Source: Zhengitettix transpicula (lineage: Eukaryota; Arthropoda; Insecta; Orthoptera; Tetrigidae). From it: a stretch of DNA of 64,000 bases. Of the stretch, positions 1-13,460 are shown one piece after another. The DNA is taken from the NCBI GenBank assembly GCA_037074705.1, contig CM073596.1, positions 51,550,001-51,614,000 of the forward strand, in the 5' to 3' direction. How positions within the stretch are numbered: position 1 is the stretch's first letter; the number at the start of each line of letters is the position of its first letter. Both the position numbers and the translations under genes were made by a program. The notes under the pieces are model-generated. The model had not been told where the DNA came from. It was given only the letters and a program-made list of their open reading frames with translations, and ran no database searches.

Positions 1-141
1 ACTGAAAATGAGAAGGTGAATGAGGCACGAGAGAAAGGTAATGAAACAGAAAACACAACACAGGAAATGAAGCATATTTTGAAAACCTGAAATTAATAAG
101 AAGTAAATTACTAACCAGATAAACAGAAAATATTGACATAC

Positions 142-356
142 AAAACATTAGCAAGGCCTGTGATGACATACGGTGCAGAAACTTGGACATGGACTAAAAT
201 GGACCAGAAATATTAACTTCCAGAGAAGAATCCATGGTCCTGTAATGCTACAGGGACAGATACAGTGTAGAAAAATAATATACTGAACGAAGGAGATTGT
301 GGAGACACATGTTGAGGTCCTCGGAACACGCCTGACACCCAAAATGCTGAAACAGG
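142..356 (+). mobile_element. Non-LTR retrotransposon (LINE) ORF2 C-terminal remnant
   Basis: Broken plus-strand reading frames resemble the region after the reverse transcriptase domain of LINE ORF2. One frame reads RPVMTYGAETWTWTKMDQK and then hits a stop; this fits the common 'TYGAETW(T/S)LTK' segment of RTE/CR1-type elements. Another frame then gives FQRRIHGPV, like the usual 'LRRIYGPV', and a third gives ERRLWRHMLRSSE followed by TPKMLKQE, like the 'RRLRWLGHVLR...PKK(V/M)L' tail. At least two frame changes and several stops show that it is dead. No catalytic RT motifs lie in the window, so the rest is lost or lies beyond the left edge. The clade is not certain. Confidence 0.7.
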
Positions 357-3300
357 AAATTAATTTAGTGTTATAATGGAATATTGGTACATAAAATCAT
401 AAATATAATTTATTCCTTTAACAGAAGAACGAAATTTTTACCTCACAAAAGCAAAAAAAGCAAGACTGGAAGGGGACATTGTTAAAGGGAGAAAAAACGA
501 AATTCATGTAAACATATATAATCTCTGAAACTATTAAAGCTGTGTAGTTAAATTTGAAAATATTTTTCAGATTGAAAATAGCAAACTAAAAGAAAAGTAT
601 GTCGGCTATGTAACGCGGAAGAAAAACTGTTACACGTAATTAACACTCGGGACCAGACCCAATGTCCGTGGCGTCGCAACAGTAATCAATATTTGTCTTT
701 CCATTTAGGCAGTTTCATTAGTTCAACACACATGTGTAGAAGAATCTCAGTAGTTATTTATCATACCTAAAAGGAAGATTCCAAACCGACGTAACGCAAA
801 ACCAAGGTTCCAAAGTTGAATCTCCCAAAGCAACGGTCCAAGTCCAAGACAGACCCTGGACTCGCAACGGCCAAGGAACCTTTAAAAGGAAAAGGGTAGA
901 AACTTTAATAAAAACGTAACCCGTTTACACCATTTCAACAAAGAAAAGTAAAGTGAAGTAAAATCATCGAAGATTCAGCAAAATGACTTTAAAAATACAC
1001 AACGTTCAATGGAAAAGTTAAGTCCAAAAAAATAAGCCAATACTTTACGTAATTTATGAAGAAAATTAGAAACCGCAGTTGAATATAATGATCAAAACCA
1101 CAAATCCCATATTTTAAGGCAGAAATCAAATTTCAAAGAAACTTATAACAATACCTTTCAAACAAATCTCGCAACTGCTGCTGTATTTGGTCCTTGCGAT
1201 CAGCCTTAAGATGTTTTCCACGTGCGGTGATGGACCCCAGAGAAGAGGAAACTACAAGTCGAAGACTCTAAAAAATAGAGGTGTCGTGTTCACATCGAAA
1301 CAAAAGCCCAAAATAATTTAGTTGCAACTTTAGCTATGAAATCAGAACATTATAAATGAGGAACTGCGTCAAACACGAACCTGAAGAATCGGCACAAGAA
1401 CTATTCATAGCCTCCATTGTCGTTCCTTTTCAGGCCAGGGCGAGCTCCGGACAAGAGCGAAGAGTCTTCCAAGGTCTATTGACATCAGAAAACCATCGTC
1501 TTTGGAGAAGTCGAGGTCCTCGTAACAAATTGAGGGAAGAAAGAAATCCGAATTTGATATGAAAATTAACTTAGTCAAGTCAACAAAATTTAGGGTTAAA
1601 AATTAGTCAGTCACCATCAAATTCAATCTCACTTGCAATACATTTTAAACACAACCAAATGATCAAACTCTTTAAGCAATATTAAAATATTGAATCACCA
1701 TTTCGGTAATTCGGGTTAACTTGAAACCACTTCAGATATAAATTTTTAATAAAAAACCATTTCATTATAATTGAACGACAATTGAAGATGAATTTCGAAG
1801 TTTAGACTTCCACAAACATTTCGGCCGCAATGTGCGTGAAAATCTCACCATTGACAACTTATCGTCACGTAGCTCGTCATTCGAATTCACACTTCCATGA
1901 AAACATTGCACCTGAAGAGGTTTCAAAACGCAGCGAAGAAGAAACCTAGCGCACGAAATCTTCTAAACCAATCAGAAATAAATACCTAATACAGAACAGA
2001 GTGGCGCCAAAGTGGACAATGTAATAAACAGACACTTTTAAGATAAAAAAAAGCGATTGGGAAATGTTCCATTCATCCAACAAACCCCGGAAAATTTAAG
2101 CAATATTTCAAAGAAGGAAAAGATAAATAATAGCGTAACTACGTTCAATAAAAATAAGCGTCGAATAATATGAAGGATACGGAGTATTACTGCAAATGCC
2201 AAAACTGTACCTTTTAAGTGGGTTTCTTAATATGAATCTCTTAACTCAACATAATCAATGCAGTCAATTACATTAATCACATCCCGGCGAGACGATTCCT
2301 GTCCATGACGTCAGTGGCCCAAGTCCTGCACCTCGGGTCTAACCTGGAAATAAATAATTTGGGTCATGTTTGAAACAAGTCATTTCGTAGTTCCATCTAC
2401 TGGGATTGTTTATCACTTACCTATACAAAGATCAGCTCCCAGAGTGTCTGCGAGTGCCTCGGGTCCCCAGGAACTCGACCTCAGCTTCTTAGCGGAATAC
2501 AAAAGGTCGTTCTGGGCCAAAGGAACTGCAGATGCCACGTCACTTAATCAGGCCGAACAGGAGGCAGGATTTCGGTCCAAGTCCAGAATGAAAAGCAGTA
2601 TCTTAGGATAGTCCAAACCACAGTTCGTAAATTTTGAAAAAAAATGAAAGCACACTAATTGGCGCAAATCGTTAAAAATAGATGACGCACAAGCTAAACA
2701 TAGCCAACAACCATATATTTTACAAATCGATCTAAGGAACCAAATTGAAAGGTCAGGCACCCTCAAGCTCAGAAACAGTTCCCACCTTAAACAGGAAACA
2801 GAGAAACGTCTGTTAGGTCATAAATAACCACGTAAAAGGGGAAAATCTAATGTTTGGATCGAGTCTGACCTAAAAAAATAGTCTCCTTTTCCATGTAAGA
2901 ATTTTGAATCCAAAATTGGAATAAATCTCTCTAAAGTAAGGTTCTTCTCTTTCCGGAAACCTTTCCAATGCTCGTCATCTGTAAATTAAAATTTAATTTG
3001 TTTCCTTGTTAATTACATTCATTATGATAAATTTTGAAAATTAAATATTATGGATAAAACATGCTGAACTACCTGCTGAGTGCATCCAAACACTGCATGT
3101 CACGTGCAACGTCACTTATCCTAATATGAATAACTTTCGTCCTTGAGAAGATTAAACAGAAATTCCGTGTTATGACGTTATGTAGTTCCTCTTACTTCTC
3201 CTTTTTATGGTTTTCCAAGGGATGTTAAGTAACTAAAGACACGAAAAACACTGCAAGGAACACAAATAAGAATTCCCGGTTTGAAAGTCACGAAGACTGT

Positions 3301-5702
3301 AATAATAATAATAATAGAGATGCACCTGGAGCAGAGACAGGCAAAGTGTCCACACGTGGTCTCGCCGTAGCCATCAGAAGGAGGAATGTCTTCCAGCTTC
3401 CAGGGATATAGAAACACCTTCAAGAGACGAAGCTGCTCTACGGTCGGAAAGAAAGCAACTCACCTCCGACCATTACAAGAAAAAAGAAACTGTACGGTGC
3501 GAATAAAATTATAATTCTCATGAAACCGCTTCTGTGAGGTGCAGGTCGACGTCGCCGTTAATCCAACCCTGTTGCGTTTACCGAAGTAAACAAAAAAAGC
3601 CTGGAATTTTGTCTTCCGTGAAGGAAAAGCAGTCAGTCTTGAGAAAGGTGCAGAAAGTTGCTGCTGAAGATGTCACGACGTTCCTGCTGCTGCTCATCGG
3701 CGGTTTTCCTCTCTCCAGAAGATTGAAATATCAGTAGAGTCGACCTTATTCTTAACACAACCCCCATTCGTTATACAGTCACATATTATCGAATTAGAAA
3801 TTGCCATTGTCGAGGAGAAATGGAACACCGTACAAAATATGTACCAGAAAATACGAGTAAGAGGAATCCTTGTCAGATGTACATCAAGGGACTTTGACTT
3901 CGATGATCCTTTCCCTCATGCTTGCCGCCTGGTAAGATTGTAGCCATCAGAGGCCATCAGAGGCCATCAAGGACGACTTGAGTGCTTTAACATCCAGAGA
4001 ATGAACATTTAAGAGCAATCATTACAACAATCAAATACAGGAAGAACTGTACAGGTAAATACTTACTGTCAAACACCAAATTTCTCCAGAAGGTCTTGAA
4101 GATTGATGAAAATGCGAGGGAGAAGACTGATTCGTTAACCAAAGGTCCGTGGGCTTAAACAAGACATAGAAAAAAGACTAAAGGAAAAAAGTAAAAACCG
4201 ATCACCAAGTTTAGAAATTAGAGAATGAGACTGACCTGAGAAAATTGTCTGAATTCAATATCGGCGGTTGGTATTCTCAAGTCCATTCACGAAGGCTGCT
4301 GCTTCAACTGTTTCCTTGGTAATGAGGACGAGATGAGGGAAACACTTTTAATATAACTTATGAAGTACCGAAATAGAAAAAGAAAAAAAAAACTAAACCT
4401 CAGAGTGCTCCATGTATATTATTTACGTGTTCTATCTGCCAGAGGGCTTTGCTGTTCTCCTCATATAAATTCTAAGTGTCCACTACTGCACACAAATTCT
4501 TGTGTGCGATGTATAGGATTTACTTTTGCTGTCTTTAAGAGGGCTGATTCTATTACCAAATACTTAGAACGGCGCTCTTCCGTTTTGTATCTTAGATAAT
4601 TGGATTTTATTTTGAAGACTGAAGTTTCCTGCCGACCTCTCTGAAAAAAATGTTAGCTGAGGCTAGGGACATTGCGGATCCCCAGAGCCCAATTCTGTGT
4701 AATTTGTTCAACGAGACGGAGCAATTGATAATTCATTAACCTATAAAATTAGCAAACGTAGACCGTTGAAAATAATTTTACTGATACTAACAATTGTTTT
4801 TCTGATATCTACGATTGCAGAATTCAAAATATGCATTTTTCTAGTCATTTTTGATAATGTATCGAGAATTGCAAGAAGTCTGAAACCAGAATAAATATGC
4901 TGAAATATTTAATTACCTCCAGAACTTTGCGTATATTATTTTTCTCGTTTCAATCTTATGGGGATTAACTGAAATCTCTGTTGTTTCACTAACTCCATAA
5001 AAATGAAAATTAAAGCATTCCTCGGACCAGGGCAGCCAATTACAGACGCTCATAAATCAACTTCTACAAAATTATTTACGCTAATTTGAAACTTAATCAA
5101 TACAATTGATTTTTTAAAGGAAATTAAAACCACGGTACAAAAGAATTGGACAATCTACGGAAAAGTGTTTTCATTTGTGAATGACAGGTTCGCCACCACC
5201 TCCCCTCACTCGTATTGACCTCGTAATTTATGAGGGTCATGTCTTTAAGGAGACCGGAAAAATTAAAAAGAAGCGTAACGAATGCAGCTAATAGGGCGGT
5301 CGTAGTGTTCTAAATTAGCATTCCTGATGGAGGACGAGGCCATATATTACGTTTTATGCGGCTATTTGTAATGGAGGAGTGCCTGTGCTTTTTTTTTTCT
5401 CCCATCGCTTGGGAAAAAAAACCCTTCATTTTAACGGGTTCAGTGCATATTAATTGAGGACCCAATAGAAGAGTTCTGTCACCCGACTTCTATTTTAGAG
5501 GGTCAAATTTATTGCACTGATGACGTGGATACGATGCTCGGACCATCTTGTCTTTTCTGCTGACCTAATCAGCAACCGCGGACTATTCCGCGTTCTGTAA
5601 CAAACCGCGGACGTCCAACCCCGTTCTCTATAGGTCGACTGCCATTGATGATTTTTTATAGACGTACTAATACCCGAAACCTAAAATAAAAAATCACAAG
5701 CT
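357..5702. other. Unassigned AT-rich DNA without a recognisable gene
   Basis: No ORF here resembles a known family. Short open frames lie at 1356-1562(+), 2366-2611(+), 3534-3737(+) and 4360-4599(+). The 2366-2611 stretch is richer in GC than its surroundings but has no motif I know. Small repeats include (AAT)n near 3300-3315 and a short tandem 'gccatcagag' near 3946-3971. A GC-rich imperfect palindrome, cgcggactattccgcg, lies at 5577-5592; relatives are at 32.96, 43.88 and 48.23 kb. Confidence 0.5.
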
Positions 5703-5926
5703 GTTTTTTTTAAGGTGTAGACAGGCTATAATCCACATAGTGGCAACTCCTCTCTTGTAGCATAGGAAAATGTAGCCAAGGGTTAACTAGGGCCCCCGGG
5801 CTATGGTTTCAGGATCCTACCCGGCATTTCGCCTAAAAGTGATGCAGGGAATACCCTAGAAAAAGCTGCATCAGGTAGGTCAGGCATTCGGTACTTTTCC
5901 CACGTTCTTCCGATGGCGGGAGAGGG
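5703..5926 (+). repeat. Repeat A, copy 1 (dispersed ~250 bp repeat, internally deleted)
   Basis: This GC-richer island shares long colinear blocks with 10.26-10.47, 29.13-29.40 and 48.89-49.11 kb. Shared landmarks are the segment before 'tagcatagga', 'gtagccaaggg', 'gggcccccgggcta', 'ggatcctacccggcat', the 'atgcaggga' block and an end near 'cttccgatggcgg'. It starts after a run of T. Compared with copy 3, about 40 bp between 'tagcatagga' and 'gtagccaagg' are missing. I see no tRNA-like A/B boxes, clear terminal inverted repeats or coding potential, so the class (SINE, MITE or fragment of a larger element) is open. The orientation is defined as that of copy 3. Confidence 0.8.
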
Positions 5927-6472
5927 GTTTTATTAGAAATTAATATTATCCCAGTCATTACTTCGTGCGACTGTGACTGTACAATTTTATTTCTAAGTTT
6001 ATTTACCTACACAAGTATTGAAGAATTTCTTCGATGATCCTCAAACACACACGATTAACAGAATAAAGTTTCCATATTAAATTCCTCAAATAGATTAAAC
6101 AAATGACCAGACAATTCCCACCAACCAACGACAACTTTTAATTGTATTATTTTATTATAATCCGTGCTTTGATATTTCAGTTAATACATCGTCGTTACTC
6201 TTTCACCTCTTAAAGCTTTGAGAGTTGCCCCAGTTCTCGGAAAATAATCAAATCTCTCAACCTAAAACAAACGGGTTGTTTTGGGTCCTGAATTACTTTA
6301 AATTAAATATTTTTTTTTATTTCTTACGTAACATATTATATACCTCTGATTTGCTAGTTTCATGTCTATATCTTGACCTTGTTGACTTCTTCGACAGCAT
6401 GAAGGATGTTTCTGTGAAGATAAATATGCCTGAAAACTAACAATTGGATTATTATTGCATTAAACTTAATTT
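5927..6472. other. Unassigned AT-rich spacer
   Basis: This is AT-rich sequence between repeat A copy 1 and the 20-bp minisatellite. A 71-codon open frame at 6225-6440 has AT-driven composition and no recognisable motif. Nothing else was seen. Confidence 0.4.
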
Positions 6473-6741
6473 ACTAAATAAATTAAAAATAAAATTACAT
6501 GGACTTAATGCAGTAAAATATAATAAAAAATATCCCATGTAATTACGATTTATTGAGGCATGTTACAATTCCCTGTGACCCGTTACAATTCCCTGTGACC
6601 CGTTACAATTCCCTGTGACCCGTTACAATTCCCTGTGACCCGTTACAATTCCCTGTGACCAGTTACAATTCCCTGTGACCCGTTACAATTCCCTGTGACT
6701 CGTTACAATACAATACTAAATAAATTAAAATAAAATTACAT
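6473..6741. repeat. 20-bp minisatellite flanked by a 27-28 bp direct repeat
   Basis: Seven near-identical 20-bp units of the form cgttacaattccctgtgacc occupy 6561-6700, with a partial unit to about 6709. Only the first two bases and the last base of a unit vary. The array is more GC-rich than its flanks. Nearly the same AT-rich sequence (starting actaaataaatta and ending ttacat) occurs at 6473-6500 and 6715-6741, one base shorter on the right. The array plus about 60 bp therefore sits between direct repeats, as slippage, unequal exchange or an insertion with a flanking duplication would leave. Confidence 0.9.
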
Positions 6742-7958
6742 CAGTATATAATTAAAAAAAAATTAAACATGACAGGAGCAAGGGGGAAACTCATGTAAAC
6801 GAATGTTAAAGTCTGGAATTAAAGATAAATATGAAGTGAGTGATTACAATATAAAATTAGGTTTCGTTCTATATGGAAATTATAGTGGTACGAAAAATTT
6901 AGTGTCACCTGATTTTAATACCAGTTTCTGAGTAAAGAAAATAGTAAAAATTCCGTTCCTATTCTTCATAGAAGTCACTTCAACTCAATTAACCCTTATG
7001 AGTTTTGTCGCAGACAGATCATTCTCTAATTTATTAAATAAATTTCGAAGACATCACAACAGTGACTGAAATTTGATACCATTGGCTTTAAGGGTGAAAA
7101 AATTATCGAACAGCTTTTGATGAAAGATTGAAGTAGAATAAAACCTACAACTGAAATTAACCAAATGCTTATGAGGTAAATTTGTGTAACAGAAGTTTTT
7201 TTCCAATATGGTATGTCCTCATACGTAATTTTATCTCTAGAAGTGAAAATATAAGCGAAAGTTTTTTTTGGGCCTCTGTAGAATCAATTATATACTTTAA
7301 AGAAAAGGTTATTGTTACTAAAATTGTTTACAATACTTCAAACCTCGCCATTATTTTTTCATGAAATTTTCTTTTTGTAATTTTTTTCATATCTGCTTTT
7401 TGATGAGGTATTTGTTAACAATTTTTAACCAGACTTCTGACAAATTTAAGCTTTCTAGGAAATACAACAGAATGCGGCCTTCACCTGTTGTAATTGTATT
7501 TCCCTCGTACAGAGGAAACATTAATGTTGTCACTTAAAATGAATACCTTAAGTTTACAAATTAGCTTATCGCAAATTGGAATCGTCCGATCCTATTAAAG
7601 ACGAGGAGCAGAGGAACAGCTTCGGGAGATTATTATCTCTGCCGTTTCTCCGCGTCGCCAAAGATATGGAGCTCTTTATCTACGACGATCAATAGTTCGC
7701 TCCACCATAACACTTGCCGGGATACGGTTTCACTGAAAAAAAAGAGAAGAGATTCCATGAAATTTTATATGAGATCATTACTGACGAGTCTCACTTACAT
7801 CTAATTTATATATTTTTAAAACAGCATTAACCTTTAACGTAATCGATTATTAATAACAATCAGTATTTAATAAATTAAAATATCACTCAAAATATTTTTA
7901 TACAATTAAAATTAAGTAAACTTTGTTATTAAATATAAAACTTAATTAACAGTTGTGT
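6742..7958. other. Unassigned AT-rich DNA
   Basis: No recognisable gene. A short open frame at 7182-7364 is AT-driven. A slightly GC-richer patch at 7580-7730 has no motif I recognise. Confidence 0.4.

Positions 7959-7986
<28 letters not shown>
7959..7986. repeat. (TA)n microsatellite
   Basis: About 14 uninterrupted TA dinucleotides. Confidence 0.95.
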
Positions 7987-7991
<5 letters not shown>

Positions 7992-10261
7992 GAGAAAAAT
8001 AGATGCCTGTGTTATTTTCAGTTCTTGAAGCGGATCGATGACACGTTGGGAGAGAAAAAGGGGAAAATTTATTTGGGTATTCCCTTTGCCGTCTCCAACG
8101 GTAGTTCCACCTGGTAAATTTATAAATGCCTGGTCGTTTTCCATCCTTCGTACTACCTCAAGTAAAGACGATTTAAAGGATTCACCACAGAAATTAGCGA
8201 TTCTCTCTACGGAATTATTTTTTTTTTGACCAACGCCATTATTTAGTTAGTCTTCCCCGCACAACCTCTTCAACTTTTTTTTTGGTAGTTTAGAATATCA
8301 GAGATTTGTGTTGAAATGTGAAAGGGGATTTTTATTTATTAGGAGAAAGCTTTATTATTATTTTTCTGATTTGAGTCTAATTGAATCATCTTTAACTCTG
8401 AAACAAAAATTTTCTGTAAGGTTAGTAATGTTAATTATTTTTTAAATATTCTATTAAATAATTTAGGAGAATAAAGATTATTTATCTAAATACCATAATT
8501 AGTACATAGAAATAAATTCACAATTATTTCGACCGTTAATCGCAGTTTGGTAACTGATAAAGGGCAGAATTAATCACCCCGAAAAGAAAGCCAAAATTTT
8601 TAAAAATATCGGACCCTAAACACCATTAAAAATTAATAATTTACTAGATAAATTTCTTTCATATCTATAAAAACAAGTAATTGATAATCAATATATTCAA
8701 TTTAACTAATAACAATATGTTATATTTACTTTATTTTGTATTTTAAAAAAACAATTATTCTACTTAGCACTGGAAGGATTAACTTTATTAGATCAAATCC
8801 TAAATTAACCATCATCAAGCTCCTCTGTTTAGTCTTCATCTGGAATTAAAAACGTCAAGAAATAACATTTAATTTTTTTATAATTATAGAAAAAATTCTC
8901 TCCCTGTAACTTTATTATTTAGCTCATAATTAGATGATAATTATTACCAAAAAATTTAAATTGCTTCCAATTATTTAAATTTTATATTATCTAAAATATA
9001 CATTGAAATTCTTTAATAGAAGAATGCACTGAGGTGTACAGTTCCTTACCATTTAATTTTGGAATCGCGAGGCAATTAAATGAGATAATATATAATTTGT
9101 AGTTCTTAAAATAATTTACAAACGCAATTAAATCTATAACTGTCAGAAACCGAAAAATTATTAATTCAAGTTAAAAGATAAATTATCCAATAAATACAGA
9201 ATTATTGCATTTAATCAATTTAAATTACGGAAAAATAACATTTATATGAATACTAAAATAACGAAGTAAATTTTTCGTTTAATATTTTTATGCTTTGTAT
9301 TAACCATAAATTTTAAAATTATACCTTTTCTCTACAGTAGTATTATTATTGTTGACTGAATTTTTTGTGTAATAGCCACGACTTTGAAGAGCCAAAAATG
9401 GCTGTAAAATGCTAATAATATATTCAACATTCAAACTGGTTGAATGTAATTCACGCAAGGGAGAGTTAACGATTTTTTTTTTCGTCCTGTAAGGCAAATA
9501 ACTATTATGTAATGCGCGAGAAAAAAATATATAGCTGTAAATAAATTAAGTGAAATTTTTCAATTGAGTCTTGTGACGTAAAAGAATTAAATTTGTTAAG
9601 TTAAATAAATTATGACTCAAGTTGTATACCAGGTCTCGTTTAATCTCACACAGGGACAAGATGCTTAATGTTTCCAGGTTCTCTGCAATAGCTCCTTCCC
9701 ACAGGGTATGTGTGAGACAAGATGACAACGTTGATAAGGGACACAGAAGTTAGAAAAGGACGGGGAGGTCAGTTTTTACAACCCCTACGCACCTCCGACG
9801 TGTCCTGACTGCAACCATCACTCATGCCATACATTATTCACAAGCTTATTAAATTATTCTGCGAGGGACTCTGTTATCCGTCTCTCTCTCTCTTACTACA
9901 CCCCTACACCTCCTCTCTTTTGCAAGTTTTACTATTATACCTGACCGTGCCAATTTTCTCTCTTATAGTATTAAAAGAAAACAAGAATAATTTCGGCCTT
10001 AAAATTTGTTCTATTGTAACAAGAAGCCTGGTTATGTATATGGAGAATAATTTTTAACATTATAGTGGGTTCAGTGATTGAAAACGTAGACTCAAAAGGA
10101 ATTATTACCATCGTTGTTTTAATCTCTGCAACATTGCAAGAAGTGCTGACAAGTTATTTACATAACCATTGGAATAGTCGGCCAGCTGCCTCCTAAATTG
10201 GTTGAGGCACGGTCGAAGAGAATGCTGCGTCCTCACATCAAACCATTCTCTTGACTTTTGA
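7987..10261. other. Unassigned AT-rich DNA
   Basis: Strongly AT-rich sequence with homopolymer runs. Open frames at 8038-8229(+), 9300-9497(-), 9546-9728(-) and 9824-10057(+) are short and match nothing I know. The 9700-9970 stretch is somewhat richer in GC and pyrimidine tracts. No RNA gene was seen. Confidence 0.4.
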
Positions 10262-10472
10262 AGGACGTGGGACAAGTACCTACTGCCCGACCTACGTGAT
10301 TTTTTAGGGTTTGTACTGCATAACGTTTAGGCGAATGCCGGGTAGGATCCCTAAAGTACAACCCCAGTTAATCCTTCCTCTACTCTTCCGCATCTCCCCT
10401 TTCAAATCCCTTCCTATGCTATTAAAGGGGAGTTTCCACCACGTGGATTACCCTCATGTGTCTAAAAAAACG
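10262..10472 (-). repeat. Repeat A, copy 2 (reverse orientation)
   Basis: The plus strand shows the reverse complement of repeat A: 'ggacgtgggacaagtacc', 'cccgacctac', 'ttaggcgaatgccgggtagg', 'ctattaaaggggagtt' and 'ggattaccctcatg', ending in a run of A. It is diverged and lacks part of the central 'gggcccccgggc' block. One frame stays open across the whole copy and into the sequence on its right. Confidence 0.85.
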
Positions 10473-10649
10473 GGTAGGCGCAAATACGGCGCCCGCATGG
10501 CGGATGCTCGTAGCGTGTCTGCCTTCCTTCACCCCATTGAGGATCTTAGCTTACCATACCTGCGACAATATAAGAAGTATTTAATCGACCTGGATCCCAC
10601 CAAGCCGGTGACATCGGAACATAAAAAATTTAAAATGAAGGTTCGTTAA
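10473..10649 (+). other. Short GC-richer open frame next to repeat A copy 2
   Basis: The open frame that enters from repeat A continues for about 58 codons (GRRKYGARMADARS..., then HPIEDLSLPYLRQYKKYL, ending KFKMKVR and a stop). Composition is less AT-biased than the flanks, and the residue mix (charged, with aromatic YLRQYKKYL) looks protein-like. No in-frame ATG lies outside the repeat, apart from internal ones, and no family was recognised. It could be a decayed exon, a fragment of a larger transposon carrying repeat A, or chance. Confidence 0.2.
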
Positions 10650-13460
10650 ACTTGAGAGAAAAATTCCGCCAGAGAGCTACAGCCCAGGGACGTAAGAAAT
10701 CAGTGGATAAGATTATAAAAGTGATTTGTGGAGAGAAAAATGATCATGTGGTGTGAGAATTCTCCGGTAAGAGGAACAGAAGTTGAAGCAACTTAACGAG
10801 GAAATGACTGCACCGAACATTTGACTCAGAAGGAACCAAGAAAAGAAATTAGAAGTCTGAAATGAAATAATTTAAGGCTCAGGTGGGAATTTGGAGTAGT
10901 TTAAAGGATGAAAGGAGTTTCCTGAGAGATCAAACCTAACTTGATTTACATGCATCGTGACGTCCTCGACGAGACCCATCGTCGTCATTAACCTGATCTT
11001 ACACGCGTCGCACTTTGCCCGTATCGTCCTAGAAACGTGATTGAAGATCATCCAAACTGTAGTGTCGATGTATAGATGTCGTAAATTTATGGCATTAAAG
11101 ATGGCGATAGCCTCCATCGAGTCAACTAAGCACTCTAAGTCTTGTCAGCACGCCAGTAGAGTCGATGTCAGTCTCATAGTAGGCTCAAGTCAATACTATA
11201 TACCTAACTATGTTATACAACGTACATAGTGCAAATACTTGTCTCAGTAATAAATGTTCATAGTGTGTGTCTAACTGCTCTAATATATTTATCGCTAATC
11301 CGTGCAACCTTTAAGTATCCTGCCACTAGGATACGGCACAAACCTACGAAAATCACTGATACACAATTCTGAATAAAAAAAAATCAATTAATAATGTCAT
11401 ATAGCCATGCCTGTTTTTTATTTAATAATGTAGTCAAGTAAATTCAATTGAAAAATTATGGTAATTTAAAATGTTAACACTCCGTAAGTGTACGATTTTT
11501 TTGAGGGAATGAAAAATTGCTTTGGAAGAGATTTCGAGGTTTTGTCCGTTAAAGCAAATAGGTGAAAGTATAAAAATATACCCACGCAATAATTTTTCCT
11601 TACGTGACAAGGGATAATTTGTTCCAATTTCTTTCTCCTACGTGACCGTATTTTTGGGGATGAGATCTCTTATTACCACTGAGGAGGCCGGCAACAAATT
11701 TCATCGGCCGTAGTTGGTCCAGGGCACGTCCCATCTTGGAAAGGGGAGGCAGGGGGGTAGGAGCTTGGAAATGTTGCCCTCGGAGGAGTAATCTTTCAAC
11801 TAAGAAACTTGAGCCTAACTTTCGGGACCAGTGCCCAGTTAGGCCAACTCCCGGCGTAACTACTATTCTCCTCTTCAGACTTGTCATGTACCGTATTCAT
11901 GGGTGACGTGATGAACAGAGCGTTATTACTCTCCTGACGCAAACATGTACACCACAGTTGACGGTTAACCAACGAATGAAGATGACTAAAGTGGAAAAGA
12001 GAAAAAATTTTAATCTTTGGGTCGGGTTTTTGATCTTGATAGATTTTCGCAGACGGTGGTGAATATTGGCGAAGAAGAAAATAACTTAGTTATAAGAAAA
12101 AAAAGAACGAAAGGTCTCAACTTAATTTGCAAGAAATAATATCCATCACGTCCTTTCAAACACCAATTTTGCCACCCCCTTCCTCAACGTCTTCCAACGA
12201 CAGTTAAGTGACGCTAAATCCGGAACAAATGAAACTCTAATTTACGTCACATCATTACTTGATTCTCTCACACACAGCGTTTCTTCGTGGAACTATTTTC
12301 CGCTTCGTCATCTTAAAGTGCTACAGATGATAGAATTTTTCTTTTGTTTGACGGCGACTTGGAAAGGTAACGCCGGCCGCACGTTTCGCTTAACACGACG
12401 TAGCCATTTTCAGTTTCGGAGGAGGAGGCGGCGTCGTGTTCCGTAATAAACTTATTAATGCGAAGTTGGAAAGGGTGACAATTACCCCTTAGTTTCTCTC
12501 GTTGCTTTTGTTTATTGTCTCTGTCGTCGTTTCGACCAGCAACATTAAGAAAGGAAATAAATATTTCCAAAGGAATGTGAGATCATAAAATCCGAATAAT
12601 ATTTGGTTGAGGACAAAAGGGTTGCTAGTTAAAGATGACTTTGAAATGAGGTTTAACAAGGCAATGTTTGATTATCAAGAAAAAAAATGTAATTTACTTT
12701 GAAAATGAACTGAAATGCGTAAGTTTTAAGGACTGAGATTTTTGGTCGGTAAACAAAGGTAATTGTCTTTTTATTGGCAAGGAAACAGAAGTGTTACGTG
12801 AAAACTTTCCGTTCTTTGATTTAAGTACTTAAAAATGTTTTGGGGCGACATTACGTCGGGTGGGGGTGTTTCAGCAATATACATTTTTATAAATGTTATT
12901 TATTTATACAGAACTGAAGACAAGATGTTGTCTAGTATTGATTTGTATTGGACAGAGGCCGCGAACTATATAAAATTTTGTTGGATTGAGCAATTATGAC
13001 TACTAAAACTTAGAAAGTTTAATGAAAAATCAGTAATCAATCTGTAAAACGATAAACGAAAATTGTATTTGCAAATAGAGTAGAACAGTCTTTTTCAAAT
13101 CACCGCACAAGACCCAACCCCCTTGTGTAATTCTAAAAAGAATAATATTTAAGGTGATTTATGGGACTTGATGTAAGGAAGTATTCATGTAATTGACTAT
13201 ACTGACTCTGTCACGCCAATTGATTTATTAATATCAACTTTATGGTAGAAAGTTTTAACAAATTTGGCAACAACAGAAGCAACAGCAGAAAATATGAAAT
13301 AAATTCATACAAGAAATTTGTCTAGTCCCTGCTCAGATATAAAGGAGGGGTAGAGAGGATTATAGATAAAATTTTAATGAACTCTGCTGATTAAATTTGA
13401 AGAAATATGAAACGCTCATATTCCAAAGTACTGAAAAATAATCTGCCTTATGGAAAATTT
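10650..13460. other. Unassigned DNA without a recognisable gene
   Basis: Moderately AT-rich sequence. Minus-strand open frames at 10872-11117, 11600-11887 and 12313-12570 are 81-95 codons long and lie in slightly GC-richer patches, but none carries a motif I recognise. 12330-12560 has several CpG-containing stretches. No splice-supported gene model could be built by eye. Confidence 0.4.

Noticed and set aside
6561..6709. Regular repeats considered as a CRISPR array
   Set aside because: Units are contiguous with no unique spacers; this is a minisatellite in a eukaryotic setting.
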